A stretch of DNA of 64,000 bases from Paenibacillus algicola. Lineage in GTDB: Bacteria > Bacillota > Bacilli > Paenibacillales > Paenibacillaceae. Shown here piece by piece: positions 9,951 to 18,134 of this stretch (its first letter is position 1; the number at the start of each line of letters is the position of its first letter). The DNA lies in the NCBI RefSeq assembly GCF_005577435.1, contig NZ_CP040396.1, positions 3,672,501-3,736,500 of the forward strand. The letters run 5' to 3'. Both the position numbers and the translations under genes were made by a program. Under the pieces are notes generated by a model. It was not told where the DNA came from. It was given only the letters and a program-made list of their open reading frames with translations, and ran no database searches.

Positions 9951-11405
9951 TTACAGTTCCGGACGCCGTTTATGATGGTCTGTATGTTGTTCAAAAGCGT
10001 GTGCTGTACGCAGCACCGTCTGTTCATCAAACGCCTTGCCGATAATCTGCATGCCCACCGGCATCCCGCCTGCAAAGCCGCATGGAACGCTGATCGCCGG
10101 TACACCCGCCAGGCTGACCGGAATGGTCAGAATATCATTGAGGTACATCGTCAGCGGATCATCCACCTGGGCACCCAGCTTGAATGCCGTTGTCGGGGCT
10201 GTCGGTCCAATAATGACATCGTATTTCTCAAACACCTGGTCAAAATCCTGCTTGATCAAGGTCCGTACCTTCTGCGCCTTCAAATAGTACGCGTCATAGT
10301 AACCGGAGCTCAGGGCGTAAGTACCCAGCATAATCCGCCGTTTCACCTCATCGCCAAAGCCCTGGCTGCGGGATTCATGATACAAATCGAGCAAATTGCC
10401 GCTGTCGGCCCGCTGTCCGTAGCGGACGCCGTCAAAGCGTGCCAGGTTCGAGGAAGCTTCGGAGGAGGCCAGCAAATAATAGGTAGCCACGGCGTACTCT
10501 GTATGCGGCAGCGAAACCTCTTCCCATACGGCACCAAGACCTTCCAGCACCTTCAACGCATTCAGTACAGTTTCTTTGACCTCGGCGTCAACACCTTCGC
10601 CCAGATACTCTTTCGGTACGGCAATACGGAGGCCGGAAACATCACCGCTTAACGCGCTGATATAATCCGGGATGTCCACCTTGGCTGAGGTCGAATCCAT
10701 CGGATCATAGCCGGCAATGGATTGCAGCACATATGCAGAATCCTCTACATTCTTGGTCAACGGCCCAATCTGATCCAGGGAAGAAGCAAAGGCTACCAGG
10801 CCGAAGCGTGATACCAGGCCATACGTCGGCTTCAAGCCCACGACGCCGCAATAGGAAGCCGGCTGGCGAATAGAGCCTCCAGTATCCGAACCTAAAGTGA
10901 AGAATGCCTCTCCTGCCGCAACCGCAGCAGCCGAGCCGCCACTGGAGCCCCCAGGAACTCGCTCCAAATTCCACGGATTACGGACAGGATGGAAGCTGGA
11001 ATTCTCGTTAGATCCACCCATGGCAAATTCGTCCATGTTCAGCTTTCCGATCGTAATGGCTTCTGCAGCGTTAAGCTTGGATACAACCGTGGCATTGTAT
11101 ACCGGGTTAAAGTTCGACAGAAACTGGCTGGCACACGTTGTACGAAGCCCTTCGGTTACAATATTATCCTTCAGCCCTGCCGGCAGCCCGAACAGCAGCC
11201 CTCTGGCTTCGCCCGAAACCAGCTTGTCATCCAGTAATTTCGCCTGAGCGCGCGCTCCTGCTTCATCCAGCGTAAGGTAAGCCTGTACCTTCTCTTCCCG
11301 TTCCCCGATCTGGCGGAACACTTCGTCTACCAGATCGCTGACGGACAGCTCCTTCTCGTGAAGCTTGCTATGTATCTCATGTAATCTATAATCTAACAAA
11401 CTCAA
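9951..11405 (-). CDS. gatA: Asp-tRNA(Asn)/Glu-tRNA(Gln) amidotransferase subunit A
   Basis: An amidase-signature enzyme that releases ammonia from glutamine for GatB. The catalytic Lys lies in KDNIV and the Ser-cisSer pair in [14 protein letters not shown] and [16 protein letters not shown] start at 11405 (484 residues, beginning [12 protein letters not shown] as in other GatA proteins) is preferred. GAGGAGG is 8 bases before this TTG but only 2 before the ATG at 11411. It lies 21 bases behind gatC and 27 before gatB, forming one operon. Confidence 0.95.
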   Translation of the reverse strand: MSLLDYRLHEIHSKLHEKELSVSDLVDEVFRQIGEREEKVQAYLTLDEAGARAQAKLLDDKLVSGEARGLLFGLPAGLKDNIVTEGLRTTCASQFLSNFNPVYNATVVSKLNAAEAITIGKLNMDEFAMGGSNENSSFHPVRNPWNLERVPGGSSGGSAAAVAAGEAFFTLGSDTGGSIRQPASYCGVVGLKPTYGLVSRFGLVAFASSLDQIGPLTKNVEDSAYVLQSIAGYDPMDSTSAKVDIPDYISALSGDVSGLRIAVPKEYLGEGVDAEVKETVLNALKVLEGLGAVWEEVSLPHTEYAVATYYLLASSEASSNLARFDGVRYGQRADSGNLLDLYHESRSQGFGDEVKRRIMLGTYALSSGYYDAYYLKAQKVRTLIKQDFDQVFEKYDVIIGPTAPTTAFKLGAQVDDPLTMYLNDILTIPVSLAGVPAISVPCGFAGGMPVGMQIIGKAFDEQTVLRTAHAFEQHTDHHKRRPEL

Positions 11406-11426
11406 GGTCATATCCTCCTCTGCGCT

Positions 11427-11714
11427 CTATTCCAGTACGGCAGGCACTTTAAATTGTCCGTCTTCCTCATCCGGTGCATTCAGCAGCACCTTCTCGATCG
11501 GAAGCGACGGCCGGTTCTCATCTTCACGCATAACATTACGCAGCGGCAGGACATGGGTGGTAGCCTCTACCTGATCTGTGTCCAGCTCTTTCAGCTTCTC
11601 GGCATATTGTAAAATGGCGTTCAATTGGCCGGTAAATAGCTCTTCCTCTTGTGGAGTCAGGTTAAGCCTCGCCAGCTTGGCCACATGCTGAACGTCCTTG
11701 GTCGTAATACTCAT
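11427..11714 (-). CDS. gatC: Asp-tRNA(Asn)/Glu-tRNA(Gln) amidotransferase subunit C
   Basis: A 95-residue GatC that clamps GatA to GatB. It shows the usual pattern VQHVAKLARLNLTPQEEE ... QLNAILQYAEKL and the C-terminal LRNVMREDENRPSLP. ATG 11714 has GAGGAGTG 6-8 bases upstream; the longer open frame upstream has no ribosome site. It is the first gene of the operon. Confidence 0.96.
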   Translation of the reverse strand: MSITTKDVQHVAKLARLNLTPQEEELFTGQLNAILQYAEKLKELDTDQVEATTHVLPLRNVMREDENRPSLPIEKVLLNAPDEEDGQFKVPAVLE

Positions 11715-11777
11715 GATTTCACTCCTCTTTCTTCCCTTCTCGTGTTTAAAGGGATAAAGTCGCGGATAACTTTTCTC

Positions 11778-11806
11778 ATTATATTGTAGAAGAAGATACA
11801 ATTCAA
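11778..11806 (-). promoter_or_regulatory. Promoter of gatCAB
   Basis: Minus strand: TTGAAT (11801-11806), a 17-base spacer, and a perfect TATAAT (11778-11783), about 64 bases before gatC. Confidence 0.75.
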
Positions 11807-11821
11807 TGTTCAGAGCCATGC

Positions 11822-11850
11822 AAAAAAGAGCCGGCTCTTGGCCGACTCTT
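11822..11850 (-). terminator. Terminator of the 11851-12231 gene
   Basis: Minus strand AAGAGTCGGC / GCCGGCTCTT with a short loop and a run of six Ts directly after the stop codon. Confidence 0.85.
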
Positions 11851-12231
11851 CTAAATCCATGCCCGAAGATTCACTTGCTTGATGAAATCAGCCTGAGACA
11901 TTGTCTCCTTGACCTCTTCCTCTACCTCGGTCTGATCCTGCTCACCGTTCATCACCTGATGAAACAGCTTCTCATTATATGTCGACAGGGCAAAATCGAT
12001 GAGCGCTTCCCGCTCCACCCGCTCGGCTTCCTGTTTCAACACGACAGCCTCCAGCTCAATATCACCCGCCGGAACAAAAAAATTACGGTTGAGAGAAGGA
12101 ATCCGAATGACGTAATCAAACGCGTTGTCCGGATTTCGGTCGTACGCAATAATATAGGCGTACTGGCCAACGGGAAGATTCTGCTCAAAGGCGTCTGCGA
12201 CCACTGTGACTTTTTCCCCTAAACGCAGCAT
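11851..12231 (-). CDS. Conserved hypothetical protein, beta-rich then acidic helix
   Basis: 126 residues, soluble and acidic. The N-terminal third looks like a beta-barrel (MLRLGEKVTVVADAFEQNL, then VGQYAYIIAYDRN ... YVIRIPSLNRNFFVPAGDIE). The rest is helical with an acidic patch (TEVEEEVKETM). AGGAGGT sits before the ATG and a strong terminator follows, so the gene is convincing although I do not recognise the family. A possible promoter TAGACA-N17-TAGACT lies about 45 bases upstream. Confidence 0.65.
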   Translation of the reverse strand: MLRLGEKVTVVADAFEQNLPVGQYAYIIAYDRNPDNAFDYVIRIPSLNRNFFVPAGDIELEAVVLKQEAERVEREALIDFALSTYNEKLFHQVMNGEQDQTEVEEEVKETMSQADFIKQVNLRAWI

Positions 12232-12398
12232 CGTCTACCTCCTGAGATGTCTTTCCTTACTTATCTTAGTAGTCTACTAAAAATTCATAGCGTTGTCTAT
12301 GAGAATCCCAAGTAAAAAACATCTGGAAATCTGCGAGGCTCTGCCGGAAATAAGTCCCGGTTCCGCTGCGGCTATGGCACGCTCTACATCATGAATAA

Positions 12399-12614
12399 TT
12401 ACGTCCCTTTACCGCGGCGGAGGATGAGAAAATAGTAAACAACCAGTGGGGTCGGCACGTTCAAAATGCCCCAAACGCCCCAGAACCAGGCCATTCTCCC
12501 GAGCCCCCGTCTTCTGGCATCCAGAAACAGCGCGGTTCCCTGCGTCAGGAGGAGCAAGGCGATGACCAAGATGGCCCATGGAGGAATGGATTGGATCTCC
12601 CGCCACTCACTCAT
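12399..12614 (-). CDS. YxlD-like membrane component of ECF sigma control
   Basis: 71 residues with two hydrophobic helices (about 11-27 and 39-60) separated by a basic loop (DARRRGLGR). The layout resembles YxlD of the B. subtilis sigY operon, which with YxlC restrains SigY. The start ATG 12614 overlaps the stop of the preceding gene by 8 bases (ATGAGTGA), indicating translational coupling; a GGAAG site lies upstream. The assignment rests on order (sigma, yxlC-like, yxlD-like) plus topology, not on a strong motif. Confidence 0.65.
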   Translation of the reverse strand: MSEWREIQSIPPWAILVIALLLLTQGTALFLDARRRGLGRMAWFWGVWGILNVPTPLVVYYFLILRRGKGT

Positions 12615-12939
12615 AGGAGCTTCCTTTCCGGCCGGTATAACGACCGGCGAGGAAGGCGGCCCCGACAAGCAGCCCCAGGCCTTGGATCAAGAGCAGCAGC
12701 ACCGGACTTGCCCATGCCGCCACAAGCACCATGCTGATCACCAGAACAGCCAGCAATATGAAGCTTAACAATTCCCGCCGCTCTCTTTGGCCCCTTCTCT
12801 CTATAGAAGCAAGCGCCATGGCTTCCAGCTCCGCAAGCGGCGGCACCCCGGTGCGGTCCGCTGCACGGTCCAAACGCTCCAGCTCCTGATTCCATGCCTT
12901 GATCCACTGCTCGTGCTCTTCACCAAGCCGCTCAGACAT
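12607..12939 (-). CDS. YxlC-like membrane anti-sigma candidate
   Basis: 110 residues. A charged cytoplasmic N-terminus (about 1-55) is followed by two adjacent membrane helices (about 59-78 and 81-100) and a basic tail. This is the layout of YxlC/DUF5345 proteins, which act with YxlD to hold the sigma factor SigY inactive. The ATG overlaps the sigma-gene stop by 8 bases (ATGTCTGA), so its production is tied to that of the sigma factor. The anti-sigma role is inferred from order and topology. Confidence 0.65.
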   Translation of the reverse strand: MSERLGEEHEQWIKAWNQELERLDRAADRTGVPPLAELEAMALASIERRGQRERRELLSFILLAVLVISMVLVAAWASPVLLLLIQGLGLLVGAAFLAGRYTGRKGSSYE

Positions 12940-13468
12940 GTCTCTTCAGCTCCTTTCGCAGTGATTGGATTCCATACGAGGCTCTGGATTTCACCGTGCC
13001 AGCCGGAATGCCCAGCATTTCCCCGATCTCATCATAGGAATAGCCATAGTAATGCTTAAGCAAAATGGCAATCCGGTGGTCGTCTGACAGCGCCGATAAG
13101 GATTCCAGCATTTCATTCCATGCATCGCCCCCGCTCTCCAGCTGCCATTTCAGCTTGCGGAGGCCCTGCTCCTTCTCTTTCAGAAACCAGGCACGCTCCC
13201 GCTTCCTTCGCCTCATCTTGTCCAAATAGATACGCGTTCCAATCGTGATCATCCAGGAGGAAAAAGAAGAGGTTCCATTATAACGGTGCAGGTGCTCCAT
13301 GCAGCGAAGGACGGTATCCTGCGCAATATCCTCTGCCAGTGTGGAATTCATGGAAATCTTCAGCAGATATTTATGCAGAAAAGAGTAATGCTGCTGAAAC
13401 AGCTCCGCCATCGCTGCTGGATCCCCCTGCCGGGCCCGTTCAATCACCTCAGCGTCTTGCCTCTTCAT
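12932..13468 (-). CDS. sigY: ECF RNA polymerase sigma factor, SigY-like
   Basis: 178 residues, the length of B. subtilis SigY. Region 2 (about 25-92) contains LAEDIAQDTVLRCMEHL and FSSWMITIGTRIYLDKMRRR. Region 4 (about 120-175) contains DDHRIAILLKHYYGYSYDEIGEMLGIPAGTVKSRASYG. ECF factors direct RNA polymerase to envelope- or stress-type promoters. It heads an operon with two overlapping membrane-protein genes of yxlC/yxlD type. A GAGG site lies 8-10 bases before the ATG, and a TGAACG/CGTATT element upstream suggests self-activation. The target regulon is not visible here. Confidence 0.82.
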   Translation of the reverse strand: MKRQDAEVIERARQGDPAAMAELFQQHYSFLHKYLLKISMNSTLAEDIAQDTVLRCMEHLHRYNGTSSFSSWMITIGTRIYLDKMRRRKRERAWFLKEKEQGLRKLKWQLESGGDAWNEMLESLSALSDDHRIAILLKHYYGYSYDEIGEMLGIPAGTVKSRASYGIQSLRKELKRHV

Positions 13469-13507
13469 CTAGGCATCCTCACCTGCTTCATGTGTCATTT
13501 CCTTCTT

Positions 13508-13535
13508 AATACGATTCTGTCCTGCTAAACGTTCA
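13508..13535 (-). promoter_or_regulatory. Candidate ECF-type autoregulatory promoter of sigY-like operon
   Basis: Minus strand: TGAACG (13530-13535), a 16-base spacer, and CGTATT (13508-13513), 40 bases before the sigma gene. TGAAC -35 boxes with CGT-type -10 boxes are typical of ECF sigma promoters, which commonly drive their own gene. Confidence 0.5.
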
Positions 13536-13562
13536 AGATCCGGGCTTACCATGGGAGTTCCA

Positions 13563-13751
13563 TTATTTGTCGATACGGCGCAGCTCCAGCCTCACTCTCC
13601 AGGGCTGGGGAATACAGCTGTGCCTTAGCAGCTGCAGCCAGGCTGCGGAGCTCTCTCTGCTTGTCTTCTCGCAGGAAGTCTTCCCTGCTGCTGCACTCTC
13701 ATGCCTCTGATCCAGGCTGCCTTCAACCAGCGGCAAAAAATCGGTTTTCAT
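13563..13751 (-). CDS. Possible small protein, unknown
   Basis: A 62-codon frame with a plausible GGGAG site 8 bases before ATG 13751, in the space between the MBL hydrolase and the sigY-like operon. The product is hydrophilic, with no motif I recognise. It may be chance: composition is not clearly coding and no terminator follows. Kept as a low-confidence entry. Confidence 0.25.
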   Translation of the reverse strand: MKTDFLPLVEGSLDQRHESAAAGKTSCEKTSRESSAAWLQLLRHSCIPQPWRVRLELRRIDK

Positions 13752-13947
13752 ATCCACAGCTCCCTATTCACAGCGTCACATAACAGCGAAAAAAGGCGTA
13801 TAAAATAAAAGAACGCAAACCGGGAATGACTCCACAGTCTGCGTGCTTCGCGAAAGTTATTATGCAATTGACGTAATTGTAGCAATTTTGCAAAGGCTTG
13901 TCCAGCATTAAATGCTCGGATGCTGTCGTTTTTTGAACTAAGCCGCT
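13752..13947. other. Intergenic stretch without recognisable gene
   Basis: About 200 bases between the MBL hydrolase stop and the small ORF. It is AT-rich with ATAATA-like and TTGC-like boxes on the minus strand but no convincing promoter, hairpin terminator or RNA gene. Confidence 0.4.
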
Positions 13948-14574
13948 TCATCTGACATACGGGTTTCGTTCTTTTTCGTAGCCGATGCTGGTTCGAGGAC
14001 CATGTCCAGGGTACACAATCGTGTCGTCGGGAAATGTGAACAGGGTGTGCTGAATGGAGTTCAGCAGATCGCGCTCCCGTCCGCCCGGCAGATCTGTGCG
14101 TCCAACGCCCAGCTTGAACAGCACATCTCCGGAGAAGAGATGCTGCCCGCACAGGAAGCTGACACTGCCCGGCGAGTGCCCCGGCGTATGATGCACGGTG
14201 AAGGTGTGTCCGATGAGCGATAGACGCTGGCCCTCATCCAGCCCGTATTCTGCGGGCTCCGTGCTAAGCGGACCTGTGACCTGCGGCCATCTCAGGGACC
14301 CGTTGAGCTTGGGCGATTCCAGCCACTCCTGCTCCAGATCATGAAGATATACCGGACAGCCCTTCAGCTTGCGGAGCTCATCGACGCCGCCCATATGGTC
14401 AAAGTGAGCATGCGTCAGCAAGATTGCCTCAACCTCAATGTCCTGGATGACTTTCAGCAGCGGTCCCGGATTCATTCCCGGGTCAATAATTACGGCCTGG
14501 CGTGGATTCTCACCGGTTAGCATATAAGCATTCGTCTGCAGAGGCCCCAGATTAAAAGAAGTAATATTCAGCAT
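13948..14574 (-). CDS. MBL-fold hydrolase (glyoxalase II-like, YqgX type)
   Basis: 208 residues. The metallo-beta-lactamase core shows THAHFDHMGG (metal ligands), HHTPGHSPGSVSF, SGDVLF and the late YPGHG histidine. It resembles the hydroxyacylglutathione-hydrolase-like YqgX group, hydrolysing thioesters or related bonds with two metal ions. The exact substrate is unknown, and glutathione is not made by most Bacillales. It starts 2 bases after the stop of the thioredoxin-like gene, so it is the third gene of dedA - trx-like - mbl. Confidence 0.85.
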   Translation of the reverse strand: MLNITSFNLGPLQTNAYMLTGENPRQAVIIDPGMNPGPLLKVIQDIEVEAILLTHAHFDHMGGVDELRKLKGCPVYLHDLEQEWLESPKLNGSLRWPQVTGPLSTEPAEYGLDEGQRLSLIGHTFTVHHTPGHSPGSVSFLCGQHLFSGDVLFKLGVGRTDLPGGRERDLLNSIQHTLFTFPDDTIVYPGHGPRTSIGYEKERNPYVR

Positions 14575-14576
14575 TA

Positions 14577-15149
14577 TTACCCCTGCGCAATCCCGGCAAG
14601 CTGTTGCCGAAGCTCACCGATCACGGCCGCAGCCGATTCGTGCTGCTCTCCGTAGGCCTGCTGAATGCTCTTGCGGGTCTGCAGCAGCTTCTCCTGATAA
14701 TCCGGTGCTTCGCGGTCCGGGTTGTCCTGCTTGAATGCAGCCATATGCTTCTGGACATGGGCAGGTCGCGGTCCCCACTGACGGAGCACGTTCCCGCCGG
14801 AATCCACCATAAGGACGACGGGAATCGAGCGTCCGCCAAACGTGAGGAACTGATCCATCGTCTCCAGATGCTGCTCCATCACAAGCACCTCGGTGGTCAC
14901 TTCAGCAGCCTCCAGCGCTCGGAAAATGGCCGGCACATTACGCAAAACATCTCCGCACCAGTCTGCTGCCAGTATAAGCACCCGCACATCCTTGCCCTTC
15001 AGGCTCTCGAAAAATTCACGATCCTCATCCGAGCTCCATTCAAAGGCATCGTAATTGCTTTGAAAAGCCTCTTTGTTCTTCTCCATGCTGTCCATAAATT
15101 GTCTCGGCGTAATGCCGGTGCCCAATTTATGCGCTACATTAACGGCCAT
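14577..15149 (-). CDS. Thioredoxin-family protein with single active-site Cys
   Basis: 190 residues. The thioredoxin-like fold is visible around VRVLILAADWCGDVLRNVP and the cis-Pro strand GGRSIPVVLMVDSGGNVL. Family members usually have WCGxC; here the second position of the pair is Val (WCGDV), so a normal dithiol-disulfide cycle is not possible and a monothiol or structural role is more likely. The C-terminus is a helical, Gln-rich extension. Its start overlaps the dedA stop by 11 bases and the MBL hydrolase follows after 2 bases, so all three are translationally linked. Confidence 0.8.
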   Translation of the reverse strand: MAVNVAHKLGTGITPRQFMDSMEKNKEAFQSNYDAFEWSSDEDREFFESLKGKDVRVLILAADWCGDVLRNVPAIFRALEAAEVTTEVLVMEQHLETMDQFLTFGGRSIPVVLMVDSGGNVLRQWGPRPAHVQKHMAAFKQDNPDREAPDYQEKLLQTRKSIQQAYGEQHESAAAVIGELRQQLAGIAQG

Positions 15150-15759
15150 GCTGCGCCCTCCCTTTTTTCAGCTTCATCCATTTGATTATAAAGTAAATGA
15201 TGAGGATTGCCAAAGCGCCGAGCAGGAATTCCCGGATGTACGGAGAGGCCATTTCATGAGCTTGCTCCCACTGATCTCCAAGCAGCATCCCCAAATAGAG
15301 AAATAGGGCGGTCCAGGGTATGACTGCCAGGGTGGTGAGGAGGGTAAAGCGTCCGAGGTTCATTTTGGAGATGCCTGCAGGAATCGAAATGGCATGCCGG
15401 ACCACGGGCACAAAGCGGGCGGTGAAAATGACGCCGGTGCCATATTGGCTGAACCAGTCTTCTGCGTAGTCGATGTGCTTTTTATGGATGAGGAGATATT
15501 TGCCGTAGCGCTCCAGAAAAGGCCTTCCCCCATAGCGTCCGATCCAGTAAACGAACAGCTGGGCCAGTACCCCGCCTGCGGTTCCAAACAGCATGGCTCC
15601 CGCAAAGCTGATCTGCCCTTCGGACACCAGATACCCGCCGTAAGCCAGTACAATCTCGCTCGGAATTACCTCCAGCATCAGTCCCAGCATAATCCCGAAA
15701 ACGCCCAAACCTTGAATCCATTCAAACAGACCGGCAATGCCATTCATGATTGCATCCAT
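15139..15759 (-). CDS. DedA family membrane protein
   Basis: 206 residues with about five membrane segments and the DedA/SNARE-associated signature: EVIPSEIVLAYGGYL near the N-terminus, then FFTARFVPVVRH-type motif (here FTARFVPVVRHAISIPAGISKM). DedA proteins include undecaprenyl-phosphate and phosphatidylethanolamine flippases and help maintain proton motive force. Which lipid this one handles cannot be told. It is first in an operon with the thioredoxin-like and MBL genes; AGGGGGA precedes the ATG. Confidence 0.88.
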   Translation of the reverse strand: MDAIMNGIAGLFEWIQGLGVFGIMLGLMLEVIPSEIVLAYGGYLVSEGQISFAGAMLFGTAGGVLAQLFVYWIGRYGGRPFLERYGKYLLIHKKHIDYAEDWFSQYGTGVIFTARFVPVVRHAISIPAGISKMNLGRFTLLTTLAVIPWTALFLYLGMLLGDQWEQAHEMASPYIREFLLGALAILIIYFIIKWMKLKKGRAQHGR

Positions 15760-15937
15760 AATTTTATTAATCCCCCTGAGCTAATGTAGTCCCGGATTGT
15801 GAAATCCTGTGCGGCTCTGCGGCCGGATATCTCATATGTATTCTCTGGCTTTAAAGGACATGCATCCCGCCCAAATAAGGATCGCCTTGTGTCTTCCGCC
15901 CGGCCGGGCACATATCGTGAAGAAAGGAGTGATGCCC

Positions 15938-16255
15938 ATGCATACCCCATACAGCAAGCAGGATGGCATCCGTCCCCCGTCTCCACGGGGTATTCGGCGC
16001 GCCTGCAGCAAGGAGCTGTACCGGACCGTCAAGCGGCTGAAAACGTACATTGAGCCCGAGCTTGTCAAGCAGGGAGAAGAATTGTATTACCGGAAGGTCA
16101 TTGGCAATCTGATCTGGATTCATGAGAATTACAGCAACAAAAAGCTGCTGTGCGACTGGTGGGACACCGAGGTGTCCGCAGAGCTGGCTGAGCTGTGGCA
16201 GGTGCCGGAAAAAGCGCTGCAGGGGGCTTTTCGCAGCGCTTTTGGAGGGGCTTGA
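15938..16255 (+). CDS. Hypothetical protein, helical, 105 residues
   Basis: A basic N-terminal part (SPRGIRRACSKELYRTVKRL) and a C-terminal region with aromatic residues (YRKVIGNLIWIHENYSN, LLCDWWDTEVSAELAELW). There is no signal peptide or membrane helix. The start was set at ATG 15938 with AAAGGAGT 7 bases upstream (an ATG two codons earlier is too close). It is divergent from dedA and convergent with the next minus-strand gene. I do not recognise the family. Confidence 0.6.
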   Translation: MHTPYSKQDGIRPPSPRGIRRACSKELYRTVKRLKTYIEPELVKQGEELYYRKVIGNLIWIHENYSNKKLLCDWWDTEVSAELAELWQVPEKALQGAFRSAFGGA

Positions 16256-16365
16256 GTGCGGGAGCTTTAAGTCCGGCAGGAGCGGATGCGAGCCGCTTGC
16301 AGGCAATGCCGTGGCGTGGTGCATTAGTGCGGGGCTCGGCATGAACGGGTGCAGCCGGCAGGGCT

Positions 16366-18003
16366 TTAGCGGGGCGGCCGGGAGCGCGGGTCAGGAGAAG
16401 CTTGCGCGGCGGAAGGGCGGCTTGTTTCACCGTTAGCGGCAAGCAGAATGATGATGAGCCAGACCAAGCCATAGCTCCAATCGAAATCAACCGCGCTGTG
16501 AATCAAGAGCGCAAGCAGCGGGGTCCATTGTGCCGCCTGCCTGCTTACGCTGACTGCCCTGCATAAGGTCCAGAGCAGAAGAGCAACGCCTGCTGCAGAG
16601 ATCAGGCCCAGATTGAGCAGCCAGTCCAGGTAACCGCTATGAACCTCGGCAGCCGCATAAGGCTGGCTCTGTAAGAAGCTGTACGTTCTCCACGTATCCC
16701 CGCCCTGCCCGAACCAAGGGGACTGCTGGAACAGCTGCCAGGCATCACGGTACATGAACAGCCGTGATGCCATCGTCCCCCCTTGTGGATCCAGCCGGGT
16801 ATGGATCTGCGACCCTATTGCCACAGCCGCAACGGCGTATAGCAGCAAGGATGCAAGCAGCGCGAGGCGGGCGCGGGGCGGCGCGAGGTGGGCGCGGGGC
16901 GGCGCGAGGCGGACGCGGGACGACGCGAGGCGGACGCGGGGCGGCGCGAGGTGGGCGCGGGATGACGCGAGGCGGACGCGAGGCGGCGCGAGGTGGGCGC
17001 GGGGCGGCGCGGCGCCTGCGGGCTGGCTGCGAAGCAGCCCGCAGGCCAGCCACCGGCCGGCAATGCTCCCGCCGGCCCACAGCCCGGCCAGCCATAGCAG
17101 GCCGGGCAGCACCGCAGGAGCCAGCTGCGCCTCGGCCAGCTGGCGATAGAGCAGCGCCGCGCCCGCGAATGGCGCGGCTGCCGCCGCCAGGAGCAGCGCG
17201 GCACCGCGCCGCTCCGCGGCAAGACCGGCCGCCGCTGCCAGGGCGGCCGCAAGCCAGGCGCCGCGCGACTCCGTCAGGAGCAGCGCGGCGGCGTAGGGCA
17301 GAAGCGGCAGCAAGGCAGCCGCTTCACGCCCCAAGCCGGTGCGGCGCTGCAGCGCACCGGGGAGCGCAAACAGGCGCTCCAGCAAAAAGGCGGCCATCAC
17401 GGCCCCGAACGTGTTCGGGTACTGAAGGAGGCCGCCGAGCCTCGCGCCTGCAGCGCTAATGGCAGGGTCTGCCGTCCGCAGAATAGCGTCCGGCAGCTCC
17501 AGCACCCCATACACGGCAAGCAGTGCGCTTCCGCATAGCACAGCTCCCGTACCGTGCCAAGCCAGCCGCAGCCAGCTTCGCCCTCCCTCCGTGCGGCTCA
17601 ATCGCCAAGCCGTTAGGCCTGCCGCAGCGCACAGACTCCAGTGAGTCATTTCACGCTGGGTGCCCTGCACCGAAACCGGGCCACTGATCAGATGAAAGCC
17701 GTATGCAGCTGTCATCATTATGCTGAGCAGCAGCAACGGCATCACAGCAGACCGCATGATGACAGTGGAAGGATGATTCCTTATAGCAGCCTGACCTGCG
17801 GCGAGCCCCGCCTCATCTCCAGCGGCCAGCACTTTACTCCCTTCTGCCGCCGGTCTCACCGCCAGCACCGCGCTTGCAGCCAGACACAAGCCTCCAGTTA
17901 CAGCAGCCACCCCGTACATCTCATGATCAAAAAACAGCCCCGTCTGCAGACACCCCATCCCCAGCATTGTCAGCAGCAGGATACCCAGTATGCCAGTGAC
18001 CAT
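16366..18003 (-). CDS. O-antigen-ligase/polymerase-like polytopic membrane protein
   Basis: About 545 residues with ten or more membrane helices. The large extracytoplasmic region contains GGDTWRTYSFLQSQPYAAAEVHSG-type sequence, like the Wzy_C/O-antigen ligase family (LQYPNTFGAVMAAFLLERL is also characteristic). Such proteins transfer or polymerise glycans at the outer face of the membrane; in Firmicutes their substrates are mostly unknown. The start was set at ATG 18003 with an AGGGAGGGG site. A run of seven 21-base repeats inside the gene adds an Arg-rich heptad tract at about residues 330-385, and its GC content is unlike the rest of the window. A length polymorphism between strains would be expected there. 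Confidence 0.75.
   Translation of the reverse strand: MVTGILGILLLTMLGMGCLQTGLFFDHEMYGVAAVTGGLCLAASAVLAVRPAAEGSKVLAAGDEAGLAAGQAAIRNHPSTVIMRSAVMPLLLLSIMMTAAYGFHLISGPVSVQGTQREMTHWSLCAAAGLTAWRLSRTEGGRSWLRLAWHGTGAVLCGSALLAVYGVLELPDAILRTADPAISAAGARLGGLLQYPNTFGAVMAAFLLERLFALPGALQRRTGLGREAAALLPLLPYAAALLLTESRGAWLAAALAAAAGLAAERRGAALLLAAAAAPFAGAALLYRQLAEAQLAPAVLPGLLWLAGLWAGGSIAGRWLACGLLRSQPAGAAPPRAHLAPPRVRLASSRAHLAPPRVRLASSRVRLAPPRAHLAPPRARLALLASLLLYAVAAVAIGSQIHTRLDPQGGTMASRLFMYRDAWQLFQQSPWFGQGGDTWRTYSFLQSQPYAAAEVHSGYLDWLLNLGLISAAGVALLLWTLCRAVSVSRQAAQWTPLLALLIHSAVDFDWSYGLVWLIIILLAANGETSRPSAAQASPDPRSRPPR
16860..17006. repeat. Seven-unit 21-bp tandem repeat inside the ligase-like gene
   Basis: Seven head-to-tail units of GCGCGAGGYGGRCGCGGGRYG type (147 bases, each 21 long with a few substitutions), keeping the reading frame. 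On the coding strand they give repeated R-x-H/R-L-A-P/S-P/S heptads between membrane segments. There are no spacers, so it is a minisatellite and not a CRISPR. Confidence 0.92.
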
Positions 18004-18078
18004 ACTTACCCCTCCCTTGACGCACTTGATCCTACAAGTGTCGCCGCCATGCCGGAAGGCTAACCGCCGTACAGGCGT

Positions 18079-18107
18079 AAAAAAAGAGAACTGCCCAAAG
18101 GCAGTCC
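18079..18107 (-). terminator. Terminator of the methyltransferase gene
   Basis: Minus-strand GGACTGCC / GGCAGTTC with a TTTG loop and seven Ts, 27 bases after the stop. Confidence 0.88.
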
Positions 18108-18134
18108 CCCCACTCTTCAACTCCGCTTTCTCGC

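Noticed and set aside
13748..14152. 134-codon minus frame overlapping the MBL hydrolase 3' end
   Set aside because: It lies mostly in another frame of the MBL gene, is Arg/His-rich and has no ribosome site.
16860..17006. Repeat array considered as CRISPR
   Set aside because: Units are directly adjacent without spacers, 21 bases long and in frame with a gene; no cas genes are in the window.
16764..17459. Long Arg/Ala/Gly-rich plus-strand frame over the 21-bp repeat
   Set aside because: High-GC repeat DNA leaves several frames open; only the minus-strand frame gives a membrane protein with family features.
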